This document shows, piece by piece, positions 36,125 through 43,420 of a stretch of DNA of 64,000 nt. Each line of letters opens with the position of its first letter. The stretch's first letter is position 1. The notes under the pieces were generated by a model, which saw only the letters and a list, made by a program, of their open reading frames with translations, was not told where the DNA came from and made no database searches. The DNA is taken from positions 4,960,001 through 5,024,000 of the forward strand of contig OZ245881.1 of NCBI GenBank assembly GCA_965229505.1. The letters are read 5' to 3'. This DNA comes from UBA6059 sp040219045. Lineage in GTDB: Bacteria > Bacteroidota > Bacteroidia > Cytophagales > Cyclobacteriaceae. The translations under genes were made by a program, and so were the position numbers.

Positions 36125-37276
36125 TCAAATTACTTTTCTTGGTATGCTAAATGGAAGCCTGGTGAGTAGCTCGTAATTAAGCTGATCACTCAACTCTGCA
36201 AAAGAGGCAACACTCACTTCGAGTTCACCATCATATCCGATCATGGTGACCGTATCGCCTTTACTCACCTGAGGAATCTCAGTAATGTCCACCGCCATGT
36301 TATTCATGTTGACCATGCCGATCACTGATAGTCGATACCCGTGTATCAGCACTCTGCCCTGATTACTCAGCGATCGGCTAAAGCCATGTGAGTAGCCTAT
36401 AGGTACTACCGCAATTTTCATATCTCGCTGGGCCAGGTAGGTGGTACCATAGCCAATGAACTCACCCATTTTTACCGTTTTGGTAGTCATCACCTTGCTT
36501 TTCCAGCTCAAGGCTCTCTTAAGGGGATCATCATTATTCTTATTGTCAATGATATATCCGATAAACGTTTCTTTGGTCGGCCAAAACCCATATTGGAGTA
36601 TACCTATCCTTACAAGGTCAAAATGCATTTCCGGTAGGCGCAGGGTAGCAGCAGAGCAGCAGGTGTGCTTGATCTGTGGCTTAAGTCCATGACTTTCAAT
36701 ATAGTCGGCCATTTGATTAAATGCCCTGGCTTGCGCCTGCACCCGCGATAGGTTTGAAACACTTTCCGCACCTGCAAAATGAGTGCAAAGTCCTTCAAAC
36801 GTGATGAACGAAAGATTCCCTTTGATCAGGCTGATCAGCAAATCGAGATCTTCCTGCTGAAATCCCGTACGATTCATTCCTGTCTCCAGCTCGATATGCA
36901 CTTTGGCCCTTTTGCCCAGGGTCTCAGCTGCCTCCGCAGCTTTAAGCAATCGGTCATACTCAAATACGAAGAAGGAAATACCGTTGCTCACCGCCCACTC
37001 AAGGTTATCATCATCAATATACCCCATGATCATCACCTCCGTGGCGTCTTTTTGCTTAGCGTCAAGAACGCGCTTGGCCTCATCTGCGCTGTGCACAGAA
37101 AAATGACTGATACCCAATGACTCTGCCAATGGAACAAACTCGGCAATGCCATGACCGTAGGCGTTTCCCTTGACCACAGAAGACATCCTCACTCCTTTGG
37201 CGAGCAAACTATGGATAAAGCGATAGTTGTTTTTCAGAGCCCCCTTATCCAACTCGATGTAGGAAGGACTATTCAT
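36125..37276 (-). CDS. alr: Alanine racemase
   Basis: A 383-residue PLP-dependent alanine racemase providing D-alanine. PLP-binding Lys36 is in VVKGNAYGHG. The C-terminal beta domain carries GEFIGYGTTYLAQRDMKIAVVPIGY with the catalytic Tyr in GYGTTY. The length is typical. It sits 50 bp after the GNAT gene and 1 bp before a second racemase. The operon context with a transporter suggests a catabolic or salvage alanine racemase rather than the sole wall-synthesis copy, but that is inference. Confidence 0.92.
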   Translation of the reverse strand: MNSPSYIELDKGALKNNYRFIHSLLAKGVRMSSVVKGNAYGHGIAEFVPLAESLGISHFSVHSADEAKRVLDAKQKDATEVMIMGYIDDDNLEWAVSNGISFFVFEYDRLLKAAEAAETLGKRAKVHIELETGMNRTGFQQEDLDLLISLIKGNLSFITFEGLCTHFAGAESVSNLSRVQAQARAFNQMADYIESHGLKPQIKHTCCSAATLRLPEMHFDLVRIGILQYGFWPTKETFIGYIIDNKNNDDPLKRALSWKSKVMTTKTVKMGEFIGYGTTYLAQRDMKIAVVPIGYSHGFSRSLSNQGRVLIHGYRLSVIGMVNMNNMAVDITEIPQVSKGDTVTMIGYDGELEVSVASFAELSDQLNYELLTRLPFSIPRKVI

Positions 37277-37326
37277 GAAGTAGTTGTCTTAAGCATATTG
37301 ATCTTATCATTCTATTCGCCATCAGC

Positions 37327-37782
37327 TTACCCAAGCACTGGCCGTTTCCATCGCATTTCAAGGTATTTGTTCTCAAAACCCAGCTTCTCGTACAGATGTT
37401 TTGCCGGATTGTCTGGCTCGACATGCAAGGCGATATCACCCTCCGTCTCGTCAAAAGCACTCTTCATGAGCATTTTGCCCACGCCCTGTCCTCTACAGCT
37501 CTTGTCTACCGCAATGTATACGAGTATGTTTTCGGGTATATAGTCGCCCATCCCTGTCTTGTTGATGACGGTGGCACCCACGATACTATCTCCTTTCCAA
37601 ACAGTGAGAATGAGTCCGCCGGGATGACTACCGGCATTAACAGCATATTCCACCGCCTTAGCGATCGCATGTCGTGAATCTCCATATTCGTCGAGATGCT
37701 CGAACAGGAAGTCCACGACGTTTTGCTTATCGTAAAGCCCCACGGTCATCGCGGGGAAGTATTTCTTAATCGTTAGTTCCAT
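37327..37782 (-). CDS. GNAT family N-acetyltransferase
   Basis: A 151-residue GNAT domain protein. The acetyl-CoA-binding motif is CRGQGVGKMLMKSAFDE, preceded by the strand ILVYIAVDKS and followed by LHVEPDNPAKHLYEKLGFENKY. It probably acetylates an amino group on a small molecule, perhaps an amino acid derivative given the neighbouring racemases and symporter. The 5' end overlaps the symporter gene by 17 bp. Confidence 0.88.
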   Translation of the reverse strand: MELTIKKYFPAMTVGLYDKQNVVDFLFEHLDEYGDSRHAIAKAVEYAVNAGSHPGGLILTVWKGDSIVGATVINKTGMGDYIPENILVYIAVDKSCRGQGVGKMLMKSAFDETEGDIALHVEPDNPAKHLYEKLGFENKYLEMRWKRPVLG

Positions 37783-39202
37783 TTTTTTTCTTTTTTCCTA
37801 ATAATACAAAGGCCACAAAGGCCACTAGAATACCATAAAGGTTTGGATCGAACCCGTACAACTCTATTTCCGATAGGCTTAAGAGCAGCGTAGTTGCTCC
37901 TCCCAATATCATCGCCACAAGTGCGCCTGTGACTGATGCCCGCTTCCAATAAAAAGCACCCACGATGGGCACGAAGAGCCCGGAGACCATAAAAGCATAA
38001 GAGAAGAGCATGGCATCCAACACACTCTGCAGGTAAAGGGCTATAACCAGCGCAATCACACCAAGCGCCAGCGTGGAGAGCTGCGAATACCGCAATGAAC
38101 GCTGGTCCATCTCATCCCCGGCGGACTTGAACCCAAGGATGTCGGTCAGTAGCGAACCTGAGCTGGCCATCAAGCAGCTATCTGCTGTGGACATCACAGC
38201 GGAAAAATATGCTGCGAGCACCAGGCCCATCAGGCCAGCGGGCAGCACTGTGCGTAATAGTATGGGCAAACCGAGCTCCGCATCAATAGTGGCCCCAGCG
38301 GCAATACCGACCTCTTCAAAAACACCTTGCTCCAGGGCTACTTTCGCCAATAGACCCAGCGTCACTCCCAAAAATGCCATCACCGGCCACTCAAACAGTC
38401 CGGCTACAAACCAGGCTTTCTGGGCTTCTCGCTTGCCCCTGCTCGCAAAAATGCGCTGGTATAGTGTCATACCGACAAACCAGATCGGCACAATGGTCAC
38501 TGCCCAGTTGATGAGCTGCTTCCACGACACCTGGGTAAGATCGAAATAGGTTGGCGGTAGCGTGGTATGGATAGCTTCCCATCCGCCCACGGCATAGTAG
38601 GCATAAGGCAAACCCGCAAAGAGCAAACCTGCCATGAGCACCAGCCACTGTACCGTATCTGTGTAAATGACCGCTTTGAGTCCACCGAGGATGGTATAGC
38701 CGACGGCCGTCACACCCATAATAATCACCGCATACTCGAAAGAAAGGTCAATGAACGTACCTGACGCTAGCTTGGCTCCTGCCACAATCTGTGCACTGGT
38801 AAACCCGAGGTACCCCAATGTAGTGATCACTCCTGCAATGAGTGCTACTTTCTTATCATAAAAGAATTCGTATATCTGCGGGAGCGTGCTGTAGGTCTTC
38901 AACTGTGGGAGTTCGTAGACCTTGGGTATCAGGAAGACGATAGCCAGCCATGCACCAATTAATCCGGTAAAAAGTAGCCACGATCCTGCTATCCCCATAG
39001 CAAAACCTAATCCACCCAGGCCTATCGAGAACCCTCCACCTACGTCGGTAGCCACGACTGACAAGCCGATATGCCAGTGACCGACGCTCCTGCCCGCAAC
39101 ATAGTAGTCATCTACCGTTTTGTTCTTGTGATAAAAATAAAACCCTACACCAAAAACGATGATGGCGTATACAACGAATATTATAATGTCCAGTAAAGAG
39201 AT
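37766..39202 (-). CDS. Sodium:solute symporter (SSS family) with non-canonical start
   Basis: A sodium:solute symporter with about 13 helices. The body has SVVATDVGGGFSIGLGGLGF, the TVQWLVLMAGLLFAGLPYAYY region and SSGSLLTDILGFKSAGDE. The first in-frame ATG/GTG/TTG (TTG at 39064) would remove helix 1. Upstream in the same frame lies a full family N-terminus: SLLDIIIFVVYAIIVFGVGF followed by DDYYVAGRSVGHWHIGLSVV. The open frame begins after a TGA, and the codon at the expected Met position is ATC (39202) or CTG (39193). The start is therefore uncertain. The likely substrate is an amino acid, from the racemase neighbours. Confidence 0.82.
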   Translation of the reverse strand: MSLLDIIIFVVYAIIVFGVGFYFYHKNKTVDDYYVAGRSVGHWHIGLSVVATDVGGGFSIGLGGLGFAMGIAGSWLLFTGLIGAWLAIVFLIPKVYELPQLKTYSTLPQIYEFFYDKKVALIAGVITTLGYLGFTSAQIVAGAKLASGTFIDLSFEYAVIIMGVTAVGYTILGGLKAVIYTDTVQWLVLMAGLLFAGLPYAYYAVGGWEAIHTTLPPTYFDLTQVSWKQLINWAVTIVPIWFVGMTLYQRIFASRGKREAQKAWFVAGLFEWPVMAFLGVTLGLLAKVALEQGVFEEVGIAAGATIDAELGLPILLRTVLPAGLMGLVLAAYFSAVMSTADSCLMASSGSLLTDILGFKSAGDEMDQRSLRYSQLSTLALGVIALVIALYLQSVLDAMLFSYAFMVSGLFVPIVGAFYWKRASVTGALVAMILGGATTLLLSLSEIELYGFDPNLYGILVAFVAFVLLGKKKKNGTND

Positions 39203-39252
39203 AAGAGCTGCTCAGTGTTTGTTGATATGCATTTATAACCGCAAAGATAGCC

Positions 39253-39274
39253 AATATGTTCTATAGAACATATT
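39253..39274. promoter_or_regulatory. Perfect 22-bp palindrome, candidate MarR operator
   Basis: The half-site AATATGTTCTA is followed directly by its exact complement TAGAACATATT. The site lies between the MarR-type regulator gene and the symporter gene, about 50-60 bp upstream of the symporter start. MarR proteins commonly bind 16-22 bp palindromes of this kind (established). Control of the symporter-GNAT-alr-racemase operon is inferred from position. Confidence 0.7.
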
Positions 39275-39362
39275 ATCGATGAACATAGAATTGAAATCGC
39301 CTATTCAACTTAAATAGGCCTGATAAGCATTTAAAGGCTTGTATAGTTGAACTCATTAGGTA

Positions 39363-39836
39363 TTACTCAATGATCGTCTCTGGGGTCAAAAGTGGTGAGG
39401 CATCCAGCTGATTGATCTGCATGGCAGAGATGACAATTTCCAGCGATCGCTTGATCATATCCTGCTCTTCAACTGATAATGCGTCGAGTTTTTTCGCCAA
39501 TCTGTCGTGCAGAACGTTTGGCGCTTCTTCCAGGAGCTTGATCCCGGTGGCGGTCAAGGTGATGTAGGTGATGCGTCTGTCGCCGGCCTTTGGCAGCCTG
39601 GCAACATAGCCCCGCGTCTCCAATCGGTTGATGATGCCCGTCACGGTGCTGGAGTTGAGACTAAGCAGATTCATCAATTCCTTGTGGGTGGACTGATAGT
39701 CCTCGCGGTTTTGCAGATGTCCCAGACACAGCAGTTGGGTAATGCTTAATCCAAAGTCTTTTTGTATACCCTTAGACTCCAGGTTGAGTGATCTAACAAT
39801 TTTTCTGATACTGACGATGATTTCTAACGAATCCAT
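39363..39836 (-). CDS. MarR family transcriptional regulator
   Basis: A protein of about 157 residues starting MDSLEIIVSIRKIVRSLNLESKG. The winged HTH contains STHKELMNLLSLNSSTVTGIINRLETRGYVARLPKAGDRR, the MarR recognition helix and wing, followed by the dimerisation helix EEQDMIKRSLEIVISAM. An upstream in-frame start (39902) adds 22 residues unlike the family. Its gene precedes the symporter operon in the same direction, and a perfect palindrome lies between them. It probably represses that operon and is released by a ligand. Confidence 0.9.
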   Translation of the reverse strand: MDSLEIIVSIRKIVRSLNLESKGIQKDFGLSITQLLCLGHLQNREDYQSTHKELMNLLSLNSSTVTGIINRLETRGYVARLPKAGDRRITYITLTATGIKLLEEAPNVLHDRLAKKLDALSVEEQDMIKRSLEIVISAMQINQLDASPLLTPETIIE

Positions 39837-39950
39837 GGTTAAAAATAGAAGTTTTGGGCCAAACCTCAAGTTTGAGGTGGTGTGGAGTGCATATGCGATC
39901 ATGATCTATCAAATCCCCCGGTCTGCGACCACCTGTTTTCTTTGGAGGAA

Positions 39951-39992
39951 CTTTTGGAAAGGACCAGCCGCGCGGACCAGGCTTTCCAAAAG
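39951..39992. terminator. Stable hairpin downstream of the DUF2797 gene
   Basis: CTTTTGGAAAG (39951-39961) pairs perfectly with CTTTCCAAAAG (39982-39992). The helix can extend with AA/TT, and further out CCACCT (39929) faces AGGTGG. It lies in the 354-bp gene-free stretch 39837-40190 between the DUF2797 stop and the MarR gene. No long T-run follows on either strand, so a role as RNA structure or repeat is as possible as a terminator. Confidence 0.4.
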
Positions 39993-40015
39993 TTAGGTGG
40001 ATCGAACAATAGATC

Positions 40016-40112
40016 CGTCATCGCGAGGGACGAAGCGATCTTAGAGTCCCTAGTGATTTCAACACTATTTTAAGATTGCTTCTTCTCTCCTGCGTCGCTC
40101 ATCGCAATGACG
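40016..40112. repeat. Interspersed inverted repeat CGTCATCGCGAG...CGCAATGACG
   Basis: The left end CGTCATCGCGAG, followed by GAAGCGATCTTA, is mirrored on the other strand by CGTCATTGCGATGAGC and GAAGCAATCTTA. A related single arm (CGTCATCGCAAG, then GAAGCGATCTTA) occurs at 45598-45625. This is a widespread type of intergenic palindrome in Bacteroidota and other phyla. Non-coding. Confidence 0.65.
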
Positions 40113-40190
40113 TTAAGCGATAAAGTCACCGCCCACATACGACATACACCACTGTTCTTTAGGTGATGTTAGAACATCCACAAGTATTCG

Positions 40191-40985
40191 CTACTCCACA
40201 TATAGCTCAACGACAAAGCCTTCATTGCCACGAACGTTGAAGACGGTATCATTTTCGAAGATGAGGTACTGCCCCTTGATGCCTACCAGGCGATCTTGAA
40301 ACGCTGGTGTCTTAGTCAGGTTGAGACTCTTGATCTTTACCGGATACTGCTTGACTGGGAAGTCCAGGATCCAGCGTTCTGATTTTTCTGCTAAGAAGTA
40401 CGGTAGCGCTTCCTCGGGAATATACTCCACCAGGCGCTCTCTAAACTCAAACAAATCCTCACCATCCGTCTCATTTTTAAGCATCTTGCGCCAGTTGGTT
40501 TTGTCTGCGACGAATTCTTTGAGTGCCACTTCCGCGATACCGGCTAAATAGCGGTTGGGTGCTTCGATGATTTCTAGCGCTTCGGTAGCGCCTTGATCAA
40601 TCCACCTTGTTGGGACCTGCGTTTTACGCGTCACCCCCACCTTCACGTTGCTGGATAGGGCCAGGTAGACGATATGTGGTTGGAGCTGGACTTGCTTTTC
40701 GTAGGCCAGGTCGCGATCTTCCTGGTCAAGGTGGGCTTTGGAAAGCTCAGGCCGAATCACCCAGTCAGCGGTTTGAGGTATCTCATAGAAGCAGTCATAG
40801 CAATGCCCCATCCGAAAAATCTTGCGCTTTCTACCGCAGTTGAGGCATTCATACCCGGTGAACTTGATGCCTAATGAATGCCCGATCAGCTCATTCATTG
40901 GCAGCTCTTCCGCTTCTAATCGTAAAAAATATTGGATGGGCGAGCCAAACTCCGTTCGCATTTTCCTTAGTACGCCTTTATGCAT
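40191..40985 (-). CDS. DUF2797 family protein
   Basis: A 264-residue DUF2797 protein. A treble-clef-like zinc site is suggested by CLNCGRKRKIF followed by GHCYDCF (about 47-66). The following segment HIVYLALSSNVKVGVTRKTQVPTRWIDQGA resembles a GIY-YIG-like nuclease core. The C-terminal region contains SLNLTKTPAFQDRLVGIKGQYLIFE, typical of the family. Function is not established; an RNA- or DNA-related role is plausible. The start could also be the ATG at 40961. Monocistronic, divergent from the antiporter gene. Confidence 0.85.
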   Translation of the reverse strand: MHKGVLRKMRTEFGSPIQYFLRLEAEELPMNELIGHSLGIKFTGYECLNCGRKRKIFRMGHCYDCFYEIPQTADWVIRPELSKAHLDQEDRDLAYEKQVQLQPHIVYLALSSNVKVGVTRKTQVPTRWIDQGATEALEIIEAPNRYLAGIAEVALKEFVADKTNWRKMLKNETDGEDLFEFRERLVEYIPEEALPYFLAEKSERWILDFPVKQYPVKIKSLNLTKTPAFQDRLVGIKGQYLIFENDTVFNVRGNEGFVVELYVE

Positions 40986-41142
40986 GATTCAATCTCATAA
41001 TTTCTTAGGCGCCAAATAAAGTCAATATTGTCTATCGCGTAATGTTTAGCACTGATTTATATCAGTGCATTCAATCCATGGGCTAACTTTAAACAGATTT
41101 TGGCCATTAATATAAAGCCATCAAGTTCACTCAAAGATTACA

Positions 41143-42393
41143 ATGAGCGTTTTTAACATCATCTCCATCCTGATCATCCTTTCGGCGGGTTTTGCTTTCA
41201 TCAACACCAAATTTCTAAAGCTTCCTTTTACTATCGGGCTGATGATCATTGCGATAGCCTTCACTGTCGGAATTACTATCGTCGGTAGTTTCAACACCTA
41301 TGTATTGGATGAGGCCAAGTCGCTGATTGCCTCAGTAGATTTTGAAACTGCCCTGCTGGACGTCATGCTGAGTTTCCTCCTTTTTGCCGGAGCATTGCAT
41401 ACCAAGCTAGATGCGCTCAAAAGACAAAAGGGGCCTATCGCGCTGTTTGCAACAATAGGTGTGGTCGTATCGACTTTTCTGATAGGCGCCATGATGTACT
41501 ATCTATTTATTGCTTTCAGCTATCCTATCGATTTTATTTATTGCCTGCTCTTTGGGGCATTGATCTCTCCTACCGACCCTATTGCCGTCTTGGGCATCCT
41601 GAAAGATGCCAATGCGCCGAAGAAGCTCGAAACCAAAATCGTGGGTGAGTCCCTTTTCAATGATGGCGTGGGTGTGGTTGTCTTCATCGTGATTTTCAAG
41701 ATTGCTCAGCAAGGCTTGGATTCCATGAGTTTCGGTGATGTGGGACTGTTGTTTGTCGAGGAAGTCGCAGGGGGTATCATCCTCGGGTTGCTTGGGGGCT
41801 GGGGTACCTTCATGTTGATGAAAGTGATTGACAACTACGAAACGGAAGTCATGATTACGCTCGCACTCGTGATGGGTGTTTCTGCAGTAGCACATTATCT
41901 ACATGTATCCGGACCACTTGCGGTAGTAGTAGCCGGCATTTTCCTTGGCAACAAGGCTCCAAAAATCGCATGGTCAGAAAACACGAATAATTATGTTGAC
42001 AAATTCTGGGAGCTGATTGATGTCTTGCTCAATGCTATTCTGTTTGTTCTGATTGGATTAGAACTGCTAGTCATCTCAATGAATGGGCAATACCTCCTGT
42101 TTGGAGTCATTGCTATACCGCTGGCCCTTTTAGCGAGGTTCATAGCACTATCGGGTCCGGTTGCCATTTTTCAGGAGAAGTTGGATTTTATTCCCAAAAC
42201 CAACCTCATTATGACCTGGGGAGGAATCAGAGGCGGTATTTCTATTGCGCTGGCCCTATCGCTGGAGCCTCAGATGGAGCGCGAGCTATTCCTCACCGTC
42301 ACCTATGTGATCGTCGTATTTTCCATTATCGCACAGGGTCTGACGATTGGTCCACTCGTAAAAAGGGTAATAAAAAACGCTAAATCCAGTTGA
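41143..42393 (+). CDS. CPA1-type sodium:proton antiporter
   Basis: A 416-residue membrane protein with about 12 helices of the monovalent cation:proton antiporter-1 family. The ion-binding motif is LFGALISPTDPIAVLGIL, followed by VGESLFNDGVGVVVFIVIF with the conserved FNDG acidic residue. TWGGIRGGISIALALSLE near the C-terminus is also diagnostic. It exports sodium (or potassium) in exchange for protons, for pH and salt tolerance. The next gene starts 9 bp later. Confidence 0.93.
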   Translation: MSVFNIISILIILSAGFAFINTKFLKLPFTIGLMIIAIAFTVGITIVGSFNTYVLDEAKSLIASVDFETALLDVMLSFLLFAGALHTKLDALKRQKGPIALFATIGVVVSTFLIGAMMYYLFIAFSYPIDFIYCLLFGALISPTDPIAVLGILKDANAPKKLETKIVGESLFNDGVGVVVFIVIFKIAQQGLDSMSFGDVGLLFVEEVAGGIILGLLGGWGTFMLMKVIDNYETEVMITLALVMGVSAVAHYLHVSGPLAVVVAGIFLGNKAPKIAWSENTNNYVDKFWELIDVLLNAILFVLIGLELLVISMNGQYLLFGVIAIPLALLARFIALSGPVAIFQEKLDFIPKTNLIMTWGGIRGGISIALALSLEPQMERELFLTVTYVIVVFSIIAQGLTIGPLVKRVIKNAKSS

Positions 42394-42402
42394 TCGTAAG
42401 TC

Positions 42403-43281
42403 ATGGGACATAGACTTCAAAACGATCTTCTCACGCTAGATATCGACCTACCGGAAGAAAACTATCAACAATCGAGATTTGATTGGACGGGTAAAATCAC
42501 TCAGGCCACTTACAAAGGAATCTCCCTCTTAGGTTCGGAGTTAGGTAAAGAAAGCACCGCCGATCATGGTAGAGGTTTGTACAATGAGTTTGGATTTAAG
42601 CAACCGCTTGGCTTTGATGAGATAGCTGAGGGTGAATGGTTTCACAAAATTGGTGTGGGACTCCTGCAAAAAGATACGCCTCAATATGAGTTTTTGAAGC
42701 CACTGGCTATTCGTCCTGCGCGCTTTGAAGTGATCGCGGAAGCAACACAACTGACCATTACCTGTCGCGCTGACAGCTGCAATGGATATGCCTATGTGCT
42801 CAAGAAGACGATCGCGTTGGTAGAGAATGGATGGGTGATTGGCTACCTCCTGCACAACACCGGAGAGAAGACCATCATCACCAATGAGTACACGCACAAC
42901 TTCCTATCGATCCGTGGCACAGCTACTGATTCATCGCTTCAGCTCTCCTTCCCTTTCGACATTAAGCCGGATACTTTTGATGAGACCATCAATCCGGAGA
43001 ACCTCGTCGATATTAGATCACGAGACATTCGCTTCCTGGGACAGCCTTCCGTGCCATTCTTTTTTAGTTATATGGGCGGTCCCGATCCTGTTCCTGCCCA
43101 GTGGACGCTTGAGAACAAGAAGTTGGGTGTCGGCCTTTCGGAGAAAGGTGATTTCAGCACCAACAATATCTGCCTATGGGGTGCCGGGCATGTCATTAGC
43201 CCTGAGCTGTTTATTAATATACGACTACCACCCCGACAGTCTACCCATTGGACAAGGGAGTATGGTGTATTTGAGCTGTAG
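42403..43281 (+). CDS. Galactose mutarotase-like superfamily protein
   Basis: A 292-residue soluble protein with the beta-sandwich sequence pattern of aldose 1-epimerase relatives. A conserved segment is NEYTHNFLSIRG (about 166-177). YNEFGFKQPLGFDE and GVGLSEKGDFSTNNICLWGAGHVISPEL follow the same general plan. The substrate is unknown. Family members act on sugars, sugar phosphates or are non-enzymatic binding proteins. It is probably co-transcribed with the CPA1 antiporter (9-bp gap). Confidence 0.7.
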   Translation: MGHRLQNDLLTLDIDLPEENYQQSRFDWTGKITQATYKGISLLGSELGKESTADHGRGLYNEFGFKQPLGFDEIAEGEWFHKIGVGLLQKDTPQYEFLKPLAIRPARFEVIAEATQLTITCRADSCNGYAYVLKKTIALVENGWVIGYLLHNTGEKTIITNEYTHNFLSIRGTATDSSLQLSFPFDIKPDTFDETINPENLVDIRSRDIRFLGQPSVPFFFSYMGGPDPVPAQWTLENKKLGVGLSEKGDFSTNNICLWGAGHVISPELFINIRLPPRQSTHWTREYGVFEL

Positions 43282-43420
43282 AGGCCCGAGCTGAAGCACA
43301 TCTCTACTCATGCTATTGTGTCCACTCCATTCCGGTAGGTCTACTCCCCACACCCCAATAGCGTGAATAACGGCCATCTCCACTATATTCACTGGTAAGT
43401 AACCAACCTAACCTCCTCCT

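Noticed and set aside
40016..40112. Possible small RNA gene with strong hairpin
   Set aside because: It matches an interspersed palindromic repeat with a related arm at 45598; no promoter or terminator of its own was seen.
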